Program-made: the position numbers and the translations under genes
The notes under the pieces: model-generated
What the model was told of the DNA's origin: nothing
The model's database searches: none
What the model saw: only the letters and a program-made list of their open reading frames with translations
Part shown: one piece after another, positions 17,463-26,351 of the stretch
Numbering within the stretch: the stretch's first letter is position 1
Layout: every line of letters starts with the position of its first letter
Source of the DNA: Bacillota bacterium
Lineage (GTDB): Bacteria; Bacillota; Clostridia; Clostridiales; Clostridiaceae
DNA length: 37,138 nt
NCBI GenBank assembly: GCA_023435985.1
Contig: JAEZKY010000087.1
Coordinates: 1-37,138 of the forward strand
Direction: 5' to 3'

Positions 17463-17654
17463 ATGGCAAGAAGATGCGAAATTTGTGATAAGGGTGTTGT
17501 AGCAGGTGTACAATACAGCCATTCACATCGTCAATCAAAGAGAACTTGGGCTCCTAACATAAAGAAAGTAAAAGCTTTAGTTAACGGAACACCAAAAACT
17601 GTTCATGTATGTACAAGATGCCTTAGATCTGGAAAGGTTCAAAGAGCAATATAG
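17463..17654 (+). CDS. rpmB: Ribosomal protein bL28
   Basis: 63-residue component of the large subunit. CEIC near the N-terminus and CTRC near the C-terminus give the four-cysteine zinc-binding form, and YSHSHRQSKRTWAPNI is characteristic. AAGGAGG precedes the ATG. It is encoded opposite to its neighbours, between spoVM and yloU, the same arrangement as in Bacillus, and has its own promoter and terminator. Confidence 0.97.
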   Translation: MARRCEICDKGVVAGVQYSHSHRQSKRTWAPNIKKVKALVNGTPKTVHVCTRCLRSGKVQRAI

Positions 17655-17662
17655 TTCATAAT

Positions 17663-17696
17663 AAAAAATGCAATTGTTATCCCAATTGCATTTTTT
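17663..17696. terminator. Bidirectional terminator between rpmB and spoVM
   Basis: A 14-bp stem (AAAAAATGCAATTG and its complement) with a 6-nt loop gives a T-run in either direction. It ends rpmB on the plus strand and the rsgA-rpe-thiN-spoVM transcript on the minus strand. Confidence 0.9.
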
Positions 17697-17762
17697 ATTT
17701 TGCCTGATTGTGATTTAGAACTATTTTGATGTCTAAACAAATACAAATCTATCCTATGTAGC

Positions 17763-17834
17763 TTAGTTTTTCTTTCTAAAAAATTTTATTATATTTGACA
17801 AAAACTTAGGCAATTTAAAAGCTATTATTTTCAT
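17763..17834 (-). CDS. spoVM: Stage V sporulation protein M (23 residues)
   Basis: Amphipathic peptide that in Bacillus sits on the convex forespore membrane and anchors SpoIVA and the spore coat. The minus strand has AGGAGG, 6 nt, then ATG and 22 more codons: KIIAFKLPKFL followed by SNIIKFFRKKN. KLPKFL at residues 7-12 aligns with the same residues of the Bacillus peptide, including the critical Pro9, and the basic C-terminus is kept. Its position between rpmB and thiN is the conserved Firmicute one. It is short, so it is often missed. The remaining bases between the terminator and thiN hold nothing else clear. Confidence 0.92.
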   Translation of the reverse strand: MKIIAFKLPKFLSNIIKFFRKKN

Positions 17835-18002
17835 TAATATCCTCCTATAATATTAATACTTAAAACATTAATCAAAATTAAAATTCATGTTATTATATTA
17901 ATATTCAGCCACATAGAATAATGTTCCTAATTTGTAAATATTTTTATTTACTTCTATTAAAAATACAGCTTCTAAATTGTCCATAAAAACTTATATGTAC
18001 TA

Positions 18003-18638
18003 TTAATCAACCGAATGAATAACTAAGACTTCCCCTTCATCGTAGCTAATATTTATTGGTGTATCGATAAACTCATTACATATAGCCCTTGGATCAAGTA
18101 AATTCATATCATAAGAATCTAAATTATACTTTGCACCTTTAATATTAAAATTAATGACTTTATCACTTAATGCATGAAAAGAAATATTCTCACCAAACTT
18201 ACCAAATAAGGTCATCCTATTTTCACCCAAATAGAGTCTATTGTTATCATCGATTATTTCTAAAACTGCTCCTCTTTTCTTAGTAGTTAAAAGAAGACCA
18301 ATATTACCTAAGGTATGATCTACTCTAGATCCTATCGCTCCAAGTAAACATATTTTCTTAGCTCCTCTTTTAATTGCCTCCATTATTGCAATCTCTGTAT
18401 CTGTATAATCCTTTTCTGGTGGAAACTTTAAAACTTCTTTAGCTCTCAATTTCATTTCATCCAAAATTTCTTTTTTAGCTGAATCAAAATCTCCTAAAAG
18501 CAAATCAGGTACAATATTATATTTGTAAAGACATTCACTACCTTTGTCAGCAGCTATTATGAAATCTACTCCTTCAAGATGCTTTCTTAATAAATTTTCT
18601 GAAGGTGGATCTCCTCCACTTATAATTGCTACCTTCAA
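18003..18638 (-). CDS. thiN: Thiamine diphosphokinase
   Basis: Transfers pyrophosphate from ATP to thiamine to make the cofactor thiamine diphosphate. ADKGSE, PDLLLGDFDS, KDYTDTEIA and LGAIGSRVDHTLGNI are the substrate- and metal-binding segments of the family. The 211-residue product starts at a TTG (18638), with GGGGG 7 nt upstream that overlaps the end of rpe. The rsgA-rpe-thiN-spoVM order is conserved across Firmicutes. Confidence 0.94.
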   Translation of the reverse strand: MKVAIISGGDPPSENLLRKHLEGVDFIIAADKGSECLYKYNIVPDLLLGDFDSAKKEILDEMKLRAKEVLKFPPEKDYTDTEIAIMEAIKRGAKKICLLGAIGSRVDHTLGNIGLLLTTKKRGAVLEIIDDNNRLYLGENRMTLFGKFGENISFHALSDKVINFNIKGAKYNLDSYDMNLLDPRAICNEFIDTPINISYDEGEVLVIHSVD

Positions 18639-18642
18639 ATTA

Positions 18643-19287
18643 TTACCCCCTTAAGGCTTTTATATTGTCGCTAATTTCTCCACCACCAAATACTGCTGAT
18701 CCAGCTACAATAACATTGGCACCTGCTTCTATAACAGCTTTCACATTAGACTTATCAATTCCCCCATCAACTTCTATTAATAACGATGGATTAAGTTTAT
18801 TACTAAGCTCTTTTATTTCTCTAATCTTATTCAAAGAATATGGAATAAATTTTTGTCCTCCAAATCCAGGATTCACAGACATAATTAAAACCATATCTAA
18901 ACTTGGTATTAAATCTTTAAGTACGCTTGTTGGAGTCCCTGGATTTAAAGAAATTGCTGCTTTCTTCCCTTTAGACTTAATATAGTTGATTGTTCTATCT
19001 ATATGCCTATCTGCCTCATGATGAACCGTTATTATATCAGCTCCAGCTTCTATAAACGCATCTACATAGTTTGATGGATTATCTATCATTAGATGTACAT
19101 CAAATATCTTATTTGTCCTGTTTCTTATTGATTTTATAACTGGTAAACCAAAAGATATATTAGGCACAAAAGATCCATCCATTACATCTATATGAATAAA
19201 ATCCGCTCCCCCTTTATCTATTCTCTCTATATCATCTCCTAATTTTGAAAAATCTGCTGATAATATTGATGGTGCTATTTTTACCAT
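18643..19287 (-). CDS. rpe: Ribulose-phosphate 3-epimerase
   Basis: TIM-barrel enzyme interconverting ribulose-5-phosphate and xylulose-5-phosphate in the pentose phosphate pathway. IAPSILSADFSKLGDDI, HIDVMDGSFVPNISFG, DVHLMI and MSVNPGFGGQKFI carry the metal ligands and catalytic aspartates, and EVDGGI is present. At 214 residues it is full length. Its ATG overlaps the rsgA stop by 7 nt. Confidence 0.97.
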   Translation of the reverse strand: MVKIAPSILSADFSKLGDDIERIDKGGADFIHIDVMDGSFVPNISFGLPVIKSIRNRTNKIFDVHLMIDNPSNYVDAFIEAGADIITVHHEADRHIDRTINYIKSKGKKAAISLNPGTPTSVLKDLIPSLDMVLIMSVNPGFGGQKFIPYSLNKIREIKELSNKLNPSLLIEVDGGIDKSNVKAVIEAGANVIVAGSAVFGGGEISDNIKALRG

Positions 19288-20153
19288 TTGTTTTTTTCCT
19301 CCTCCATTACTTCTTCTAAAGTTCTCACATAAAACTCATATCTATACTTATTAATTTTTCCTTCTTCTACAGCTTCCTTCAAAGCACAATTTGGTTCTTT
19401 ATAATGTAAACATCCTCTGAACTTGCACTTATCATTATACTGAAGGAATTCAGGAAAACAATATTTTAAAGAGTCCTTATCCATCAGTTCCTTTATTTCC
19501 AATGTAGAAAATCCAGGCGTATCCACGATATATCCATCTGCAACTTCTATAAGTTCACTATGTCTTGTTGTATGCTTCCCTCTGCCGATCTTTTCACTAA
19601 CGCTTCCAGTTTCCATATGCTCCTTATTTGAAAGCTTATTAATAAGTGTTGACTTCCCAGCTCCAGATGGGCCACATAAAACTGTTACATTTCCTTTAAT
19701 CTTTTCCTCTAACCGCTCTATTCCTATTCCTTTTTTAGCATTAATATAAAGTACCTCGTAACCTATATCATTTATTCTTTTCTTTATTTCCTCACGTTCT
19801 TCTTCGGATACTAAATCAATTTTATTCAAGCAGACTATGACCTCAATATTGTTATGCTCACACAAAATTAAAAACTTATTTAGTAATTCAAAGTTTATAT
19901 CTGGATTCTTAATTGCAAAAACAATAAATGCAAGAGAAACATTTGCAACTGTCGGCCTTATAAGCTCGGTTTTTCTCTCAAGTATTTCTTCAATAACGCC
20001 TTCTCCTTTTTCTATTTTTATTGTAACGTCATCTCCAACCATAGGTTTTATGTCGTTATGCCTAAACTTTCCCCTAGCTTTACATTCTATTAAGCCTTCT
20101 TCTGTCTTAATATAATAAAAGCCTCCTATTCCCTTTATTATTTTTCCATTCAT
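19281..20153 (-). CDS. rsgA: Ribosome small subunit GTPase RsgA
   Basis: Circularly permuted GTPase that checks late 30S maturation and releases assembly factors. An N-terminal OB fold is followed by motifs in permuted order: NKID (G4), GPSGAGKST (G1) and DTPGFSTLE (G3). The C-terminal zinc site is C-x6-C-x-H-x5-C-like (CKFRGCLHYKEPNC). GGAGGG precedes the ATG. At 290 residues it is typical. It leads rsgA-rpe-thiN-spoVM, probably from a promoter in the long gap upstream. It follows prkC, a kinase shown to phosphorylate RsgA in Bacillus. Confidence 0.96.
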   Translation of the reverse strand: MNGKIIKGIGGFYYIKTEEGLIECKARGKFRHNDIKPMVGDDVTIKIEKGEGVIEEILERKTELIRPTVANVSLAFIVFAIKNPDINFELLNKFLILCEHNNIEVIVCLNKIDLVSEEEREEIKKRINDIGYEVLYINAKKGIGIERLEEKIKGNVTVLCGPSGAGKSTLINKLSNKEHMETGSVSEKIGRGKHTTRHSELIEVADGYIVDTPGFSTLEIKELMDKDSLKYCFPEFLQYNDKCKFRGCLHYKEPNCALKEAVEEGKINKYRYEFYVRTLEEVMEEEKNKW

Positions 20154-20302
20154 ATTTTCCCTCCATATTTCATAAATCTAACGAACTCACTTCATTTTAT
20201 ATATCAACAATTCTTTAGAATATTATATACATATAAGTAAAATTTAATATGCAAATACCTAAAGATGAAACTAAACTTATGCATTATTCTATGGAAATCA
20301 CA

Positions 20303-20331
20303 TAAATATCATCTATATGCATATTAGTCAA
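20303..20331 (-). promoter_or_regulatory. Candidate promoter of rsgA-rpe-thiN-spoVM
   Basis: The minus strand has TTGACT (20326-20331), a 17-nt spacer and TATTTA (20303-20308), leaving a leader of about 140 nt. It lies in the 450-bp gap between rsgA and prkC, which otherwise holds only A+T-rich DNA and the prkC terminator. Confidence 0.35.
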
Positions 20332-20562
20332 ACTTCTATATCAACTCATTTATTCCATTTATTATTATATACCTTAAATTACGTCTAATATAAATAATCT
20401 AAAACTATTATAGCGAAATGTACAAAAAAATTGACTAATCATCAGCAAATAATTTTTTTAATAAAAAATAACACTTAACATGCAATTGAAATTATAGGGC
20501 ATAAATCTAATTTTCATAGTAAAACTCTATATTGGCTGTTAGCAATATGATACATATATTAT

Positions 20563-20597
20563 AAAAGGAGAGGTATCTTATATCAACCTCTCCTTTT
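20563..20597 (-). terminator. Terminator of the prkC operon
   Basis: A perfect 12-bp stem (AAAAGGAGAGGT/ACCTCTCCTTTT) with an 11-nt loop starts 6 nt past the prkC stop. The right-arm T-run acts as the tail. Confidence 0.88.
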
Positions 20598-20603
20598 ACT
20601 TTT

Positions 20604-22526
20604 TTAGTGATTTTGTGTTTTATTTGTTGAAGTTTGAGTACTAGGTCCATCTCCTGTTGAATTCCCTGGAGGATTTGTACTTCCGGGACCTTGTGAATTA
20701 CCTGCTGTATTTCCTGGTCCGCCTTGTGTTGTATTTCCTCCATTATTTTTATTTGAATTATCATTTGACTTAGTATCACCTGGATTAGATACTGCAGGAG
20801 GTTCTTGCTTTGGAGTATACGATCCAACCGTTATAGTAATGGTTGTTCCTGCTTTTTCCTTATCATTACCTGATTGGAACAATACCTTGCCATTATCAGT
20901 TTGATTTTCAGTTGTTTGATAATTTACAGAAGCTTTTAACCCTGCATTAGCTAATGTAGTCTTGGCCTTATCCTCATCAAAGCCCTTTACACTAGGTACC
21001 TGAACATATTTAACCTCTGGCCCTTTACTTACAACTACGGTTATTTTATCATCTGGACTGATGTCAGTATCTTTCTTTGGTGTTTGGCTTATTATTTGAT
21101 CTTTTGGTACATCGTCACTATAGTCATAAGTTACATTTTTATCATCGAGTTTTAATCCCATAGAATTTAAAACTGTATTTGCGTAATCTAAAGTCTCTTC
21201 TCTAAGATCAGGCATTTTACTCTTTTCTGTTCCACTGCTTACAATAACCCTAACTTGGCTTTTTTCATTAACCATTGTTCCAGCATCTGGATTCATTTTA
21301 ATAATTGTTCCTTCTGGCTTGTCGCTAGCTTCTTGTGCTGCATTTACTAGTTCTAAATTTAAAGCTTGAAGCTGCTTTGTAGCATCATCAACAGTTTCTC
21401 CAGTTACATCTGGCACTTGAACTTGCTTGCTGCTGACCGAACCTGCTTTAAGCATATATGTACCAACGCCTATACCCAGCAATACTAATATTAAAGCAGC
21501 TATTATACCTATTTTCACTATTTTCTTTTTATTCTTTCCACTTGTTTTTTCGTCATCATCATCTTCATAATAATAATCATCATCGTCTTCATCATCATAC
21601 TCATCATCTTTAATGTTTTTTGTTTCTTCGCTTTTTGGTATTTGCTCAGTTACTGCTGACATTATTATTGTATGATCATTTTCCTCTTCATTATCTATGC
21701 GGGCATTAGGATCATCTTTAATCTTTTGAAGATCCGAAATCATTTCTTTAGCACTTTGATATCTCTTAATCGGCTCTTTTTCCATTGCTTTTAAAATTAA
21801 TTGATTTAGGCTGTCAGGAACCTTGGAATTAATACTTTTAGGCGGCACCACTTCTTCTTGTAGATGTTTTAATGCTATCGTTACAGCAGTATCGGCTTGA
21901 AAAGGAAGCCTTCCTGTAACCATTTCATACAATACAACTCCTAGTGAATACAAATCTGTTCTACAATCAATAAAAGTTCCCTTTGCTTGCTCTGGAGAAA
22001 GATAATGCGCAGATCCCATTATTGTACTAGTATTTGTAATAGTTTCTGACGAAGAAAATTTTGCTATTCCAAAATCCGTTACCTTCATAACGCCATCTTC
22101 AGTCACTAAAATATTTTGCGGTTTAACATCTCTGTGAATTATATTATTTCTATGAGCGCAATCTAAAGCTTTAGCTATTTGAATTGCTACTGATATAGCC
22201 GTCTCATAATTCATCTTTCCAACTTGCTTTATTATATCCTTTAATGTTTTTCCCTTAACATATTCCATTACAATGTAATTTATTTCCTCTTGGGTACCTA
22301 CATCGAGTATATTTACTATATTATTGTCAGATAGGGTTGCAATGGCGGTTGCTTCACCTTTAAATTTTTCGACTATGCCAGGATTATCACAAAATTCATT
22401 TTTTAGAATTTTTGCTGCAACAAAACGATTTAACTTATTATCTCTCGCTTTAAATACCTCTGACATGCCTCCTTCCCCTATTTTTTCTAACAACTCGTAT
22501 CTGTTTCCAAGTACAATTCCATCCAT
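20604..22526 (-). CDS. prkC: Serine/threonine protein kinase with PASTA repeats
   Basis: Membrane kinase sensing muropeptides or lipid II outside the cell. The kinase domain (about residues 10-270) has GEGGMSEV, Lys39, HRDVKPQN (Asp133), DFG (Asp151-Gly153) and a Ser/Thr-rich activation loop. An unusually acidic linker (about 304-325, mostly Asp with YYY) leads to one membrane helix (about 337-357). Three PASTA repeats follow (about 368-573), then a Gly/Asn/Pro/Thr-rich tail of about 65 residues. It lies 2 nt after prpC, its opposing phosphatase. PrkC/PrpC act on growth, translation and spore germination in Bacillus. Confidence 0.95.
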   Translation of the reverse strand: MDGIVLGNRYELLEKIGEGGMSEVFKARDNKLNRFVAAKILKNEFCDNPGIVEKFKGEATAIATLSDNNIVNILDVGTQEEINYIVMEYVKGKTLKDIIKQVGKMNYETAISVAIQIAKALDCAHRNNIIHRDVKPQNILVTEDGVMKVTDFGIAKFSSSETITNTSTIMGSAHYLSPEQAKGTFIDCRTDLYSLGVVLYEMVTGRLPFQADTAVTIALKHLQEEVVPPKSINSKVPDSLNQLILKAMEKEPIKRYQSAKEMISDLQKIKDDPNARIDNEEENDHTIIMSAVTEQIPKSEETKNIKDDEYDDEDDDDYYYEDDDDEKTSGKNKKKIVKIGIIAALILVLLGIGVGTYMLKAGSVSSKQVQVPDVTGETVDDATKQLQALNLELVNAAQEASDKPEGTIIKMNPDAGTMVNEKSQVRVIVSSGTEKSKMPDLREETLDYANTVLNSMGLKLDDKNVTYDYSDDVPKDQIISQTPKKDTDISPDDKITVVVSKGPEVKYVQVPSVKGFDEDKAKTTLANAGLKASVNYQTTENQTDNGKVLFQSGNDKEKAGTTITITVGSYTPKQEPPAVSNPGDTKSNDNSNKNNGGNTTQGGPGNTAGNSQGPGSTNPPGNSTGDGPSTQTSTNKTQNH

Positions 22527-22528
22527 AC

Positions 22529-23248
22529 TTATATCTCTCCTCCAAACAACAATACTGTTATATTATCTCTGCCGCCTTTTTCCTTTGCCAAATATACTAA
22601 TCTGTCAGCCATACTCACATAATCCTTTTCCTCGATGACAACCTGTAGAATTTCTTCCTTAGTTAATTCATTTGTTAGTCCGTCTGAACATAGGATATAT
22701 AACTCATATTCATCTTTTTTAAGCTCAAATACATCCACATTTACACTACTTGAAGTTCCCAAAGCCCTCGTAATAATATTTTTCTTTGGGTGGTTCTCAG
22801 CTTCCTTTTCACTTATATTCCCATTATCAAGAAGTTCCTGAACTAAAGAATGATCCTTTGTAATTTTCTTAATTTCATTATTCTTAATTGCCAAACAGCA
22901 ACTATCGCCTACATTGGCAACATGTATAAACTTTTCAGTCACTAAACAAGCTGTAACTGTAGTTCCCATTCCATTTAAATTTTCATTTGTATTAGAAAAA
23001 TTGAATATATCTCTGTTTGCATTTTCAATAGCCTCAGCAATCAGACTTTCTACTTTGCTAGAAGAAAATTTTTCATCCACATAATTTACGATTCTTACGG
23101 CAGCCATTTCACTTGCAACTTCTCCTGCATTATGTCCGCCCATGCCATCTGCAACCACATAAATTCTAAATTCCTCTTTTTCTAAATATGAAGCATAATC
23201 TTCATTTAAAGTTCTCTTTAATCCTACATCACTAACTAAGCCGACCAT
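22529..23248 (-). CDS. prpC: PP2C-type serine/threonine phosphatase
   Basis: Mn-dependent phosphatase that reverses PrkC phosphorylation. VVADGMGGHNAGEVAS, VANVGDSCCLAI, CSDGLTNEL and GGRDNITVLL supply the metal-binding aspartates in family order. The 239-residue length is typical of the stand-alone domain. It starts 1 nt after the rlmN stop, with GAGGGGG inside the rlmN end. Confidence 0.96.
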   Translation of the reverse strand: MVGLVSDVGLKRTLNEDYASYLEKEEFRIYVVADGMGGHNAGEVASEMAAVRIVNYVDEKFSSSKVESLIAEAIENANRDIFNFSNTNENLNGMGTTVTACLVTEKFIHVANVGDSCCLAIKNNEIKKITKDHSLVQELLDNGNISEKEAENHPKKNIITRALGTSSSVNVDVFELKKDEYELYILCSDGLTNELTKEEILQVVIEEKDYVSMADRLVYLAKEKGGRDNITVLLFGGEI

Positions 23249-23249
23249 T

Positions 23250-24293
23250 TTATTCCCCCTCTATTTCTTGGGTTTGTATATAACTTCTTCTAAGTTGTCC
23301 ACATGCTGCGTTAATGTCACTTCCCATTTCTCGTCTTACAGTAACTTCTATTCCATGATTTTTCAATATTCCCGAAAAATCATCTATTGATTTTTTGGAA
23401 GATCTTTTGTAGGAATTTTCTTTTATCTCATTTACAGGTATTAAATTTACATGGCAAAGCATGCCTTTTAATAGTTTTCCTAATGCTTTTGCATCTTCCG
23501 TTCCATCATTTACATCCTTAACTAAAGCGTATTCAAATGTAATTCTTCTGTTTGTTTTACGAATATAATATTGACAAGCTTCTAATATTTCATTAATACT
23601 ATACTTGTTTGCTATAGGCATAATTTCCCTTCGTTTTTCATCACTAAATGCATGTAATGAAATCGCAAGAGTTATGCTTAAATCTCTATCTGCCAGCTCA
23701 TATATTTTATGTACAAGTCCGCAGGTAGATAATGTTATATGCCTTTGACCAATATTTAATCCATATTCTGCTGAAACTACTTCTAAAAACTTCACAACAT
23801 TTTCATAATTATCTAAAGGTTCTCCACTGCCCATTAAAACTACATTAGATATTCTCTCATTAATATACTTTTGAACCACAAGAATTTGAGATAAAATTTC
23901 TCCTGTTGTTAAATTTCTCACTTTTCCTTCTATAGTAGATGCACAAAACTTACATCCCATTGCACATCCAACTTGAGTGGATATGCATATAGAATTTCCA
24001 TGCTTATATCTCATAAGAACAGACTCTATTAAATTTCCATCCTTAAAACCAAATAGAAACTTCTCTGTTCCATCAATATTAGATTTATAAACTTCTATTA
24101 TCTTTGGTAAATCTATAACAAAATTTTCTTTTAGTTTTGATATTAAACTTTTGGGCATATTTTTCATATCTTCAAACTCTACTACGCCCTTATATACCCA
24201 TGATAATATTTGCTGGCCTCTAAATGCACTCTCTCCATTTTCCTTCATCCATATTTTAAGTTCTTCTAAAGTATAATCTAGCAAATTATTCAT
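23250..24293 (-). CDS. rlmN: 23S rRNA A2503 / tRNA A37 C2-methyltransferase
   Basis: Radical SAM enzyme methylating C2 of A2503 in 23S rRNA and A37 of some tRNAs. CAMGCKFC is the CxxxCxxC cluster motif, GSGEPLDN follows, and the C-terminal GSDINAACGQLR holds the cysteine that resolves the protein-RNA intermediate. An N-terminal helical domain (SAFRGQQILSWVYK) is also typical. At 347 residues it is full length. Cfr, the resistance relative, is less likely because the context and motifs are those of rlmN. Confidence 0.96.
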   Translation of the reverse strand: MNNLLDYTLEELKIWMKENGESAFRGQQILSWVYKGVVEFEDMKNMPKSLISKLKENFVIDLPKIIEVYKSNIDGTEKFLFGFKDGNLIESVLMRYKHGNSICISTQVGCAMGCKFCASTIEGKVRNLTTGEILSQILVVQKYINERISNVVLMGSGEPLDNYENVVKFLEVVSAEYGLNIGQRHITLSTCGLVHKIYELADRDLSITLAISLHAFSDEKRREIMPIANKYSINEILEACQYYIRKTNRRITFEYALVKDVNDGTEDAKALGKLLKGMLCHVNLIPVNEIKENSYKRSSKKSIDDFSGILKNHGIEVTVRREMGSDINAACGQLRRSYIQTQEIEGE

Positions 24294-24310
24294 TTACTCA
24301 CCTACTGTTA

Positions 24311-25627
24311 CTATCTTTTTTCAAGTTTTGCAATAAAAAAGCCATCCATATTTTCATTTGGCATAATAGTCAAAGAGCCGTTTTTATTGTATATTAAATT
24401 ATCTTGATTTCCAATAAATATTTTCTTTACGCTGCAATCTTTATGGCTGCTCACAAACCAATCAATATTTTCTTCATTTTCTTCTTTATTTAGTGTACAA
24501 GTTGAATATACCATTATTCCGCCACTTCGTAAATACTGCCACGCATTTTCCATTATCTCACGTTGGATTGGTATAATTTCTCTTAAATCAGCTCTAGTTT
24601 TATTCCATTTAATTTCTGGTTTCTTTCTAATTATTCCAATTCCTGAACATGGTACATCTATTAGTATTCTATCACTTGATTCAATCAGCTCAGGATTTAG
24701 CTTAGTTGCATCATTTGTATTAACTTCAACGTTAGTTATTCCAAGTCTATCACAGTTTTCTTTTATTAGTCCAAGTTTAGCTTCATGTATATCAAACGCC
24801 AATACCTTTCCAGTGTTTTGAAGCATCTCTGCTATATGAGTGGTTTTTCCACCTGGCGCACTACATAAATCTACTACTTTCATGCCCTCTTCTAATTCTA
24901 ATAAAGGTGCTACAACCATGGCACTTTCATCTTGCACTGTAATCTTTCCTTCTTTAAAAAGAGGATTACTTTCTACAGATTTACCGCCTTTTATAGAAAT
25001 TGCTTCAGGACAGATAACTCCTTCTTCAATATCATATTCAAGTTTTTCTAATTCTTCAAAAACTTCATCATAATCAGCTTTAATCTCATTTACTCTAACG
25101 CTAACTTGTGGAATTGCATTTAATCCTAGCATTATTTTCTTTGAAATATTTTCTCCATACTGCTTAATTAGTAGTCTTATCATCCAAGGTTCAAACGAAA
25201 ACTTATATGCATATTCGTCAATTTTATTACCTACAACTTCAATTTCATCTGGGTTCTTTGTAAAGCTTCTAAGTATACCATTTACAAGCTTAGAATCATT
25301 CTCAGATATTTCCTTAGCTTCTTCTACCGCTTCATTACATGCAGCATAACTTGGTACTTTATCCAAAAAATTCATTTGATATACTGCTACTCTTAAAATA
25401 TTTAAAATATCTTTTTTCATTAACTTTATATCTTTTACAAAGTTTGAAATTATAATATCTAATGTTTTCTTTCTTCTTAAAACTCCATATACAATTTCAG
25501 TTAATAATGCCTTGTCTTTATCATTTAATTCTGCTTCATTTAACTCTTTTGCTAGTATTATATTAGAATAAGCTCCTTCATCTAAAACTCTATTTAATAT
25601 TTTTACTGCTAGTTTTCTACAATCCAT
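24311..25627 (-). CDS. rsmB: 16S rRNA cytosine-967 C5-methyltransferase
   Basis: Methylates C967 of 16S rRNA. An N-terminal NusB-like RNA-binding domain (about residues 1-140) precedes the methyltransferase. VVDLCSAPGGKTTHIAE binds SAM, while DVPCSGIG and YSTCTLNKEENE contain the two catalytic cysteines. At 438 residues it is normal. It is part of the priA-def-fmt-rsmB-rlmN-prpC-prkC operon. Confidence 0.96.
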   Translation of the reverse strand: MDCRKLAVKILNRVLDEGAYSNIILAKELNEAELNDKDKALLTEIVYGVLRRKKTLDIIISNFVKDIKLMKKDILNILRVAVYQMNFLDKVPSYAACNEAVEEAKEISENDSKLVNGILRSFTKNPDEIEVVGNKIDEYAYKFSFEPWMIRLLIKQYGENISKKIMLGLNAIPQVSVRVNEIKADYDEVFEELEKLEYDIEEGVICPEAISIKGGKSVESNPLFKEGKITVQDESAMVVAPLLELEEGMKVVDLCSAPGGKTTHIAEMLQNTGKVLAFDIHEAKLGLIKENCDRLGITNVEVNTNDATKLNPELIESSDRILIDVPCSGIGIIRKKPEIKWNKTRADLREIIPIQREIMENAWQYLRSGGIMVYSTCTLNKEENEENIDWFVSSHKDCSVKKIFIGNQDNLIYNKNGSLTIMPNENMDGFFIAKLEKR

Positions 25628-25643
25628 ATGCTACCTCTTCTAA

Positions 25644-26336
25644 TCATCTATTTCTATCATTGCTTATTGCAATAAGTCTTATTAATTGTGATACTGCCAT
25701 AAGTGTTGCCGCTACATAAGTCATAGCTGCTGCATCTAGTACCTTTTGTGCACTTTTAGTTTCATCACCATACAAAATTCCTCTTGATCCTAGTATCTTT
25801 AAAGCTCTGCTTGATGCATTAAACTCAACCGGTAATGTTATTATTTGAAATATTACCACTCCTGAAAATAAAAGTATTCCAAGTGTGGTCAATCCTCTAA
25901 AGCCTAGAAATAAACCTGCTATAAATAATATCCATGATAAACTTGAGCCAAGGTTTACAGCCGGTACTATTGAATTTCGTATAACTAATGGTGCATATCT
26001 TTCCTTATGCTGAATTGCATGCCCAACTTCATGAGCAGCTATTCCTGCTGAAGATATTGTTCCATTATAAAAAACTTCTGGTGATAATCTTAATACTCTT
26101 TGGGATGGATCATAATGATCACCAAGCTTAGAATTTACAACTTCTATTCTAACATCATGAAGCCCTGCTTCATCCAGCATCATTCTTGCAACCTGCTGTC
26201 CAGTATATCCATTTCTGTTTCCAACTCCACTATATTTACTATATGTGCTGTTAATTTTAGTTTGTGCCCAAAATGAAATTATTATTGCTGGGATTAACAT
26301 TATCATTGTTGGGTCAAAAAAGGGATAAAAATGCAT
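25644..26336 (-). CDS. yugP: Membrane zinc metallopeptidase, YugP family
   Basis: AAHEVGHAIQH (around residues 100-110) is the HExxH zinc motif. Hydrophobic segments lie near residues 9-24, 132-170 and the C-terminus, indicating a membrane-embedded protease-like protein. The 230-residue length matches the family. GGAGGG lies 8 nt ahead of the ATG. The substrate is unknown. Bacillus carries yugP elsewhere, so its place between rsmB and fmt is a clostridial insertion into this operon. Confidence 0.88.
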   Translation of the reverse strand: MHFYPFFDPTMIMLIPAIIISFWAQTKINSTYSKYSGVGNRNGYTGQQVARMMLDEAGLHDVRIEVVNSKLGDHYDPSQRVLRLSPEVFYNGTISSAGIAAHEVGHAIQHKERYAPLVIRNSIVPAVNLGSSLSWILFIAGLFLGFRGLTTLGILLFSGVVIFQIITLPVEFNASSRALKILGSRGILYGDETKSAQKVLDAAAMTYVAATLMAVSQLIRLIAISNDRNR

Positions 26337-26351
26337 TAGTACATCCCTCCA

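Noticed and set aside
20507..20827. Minus-strand frame of 106 codons at the prkC end
   Set aside because: Gln/Ile-rich product from another frame of the low-complexity prkC tail and terminator.
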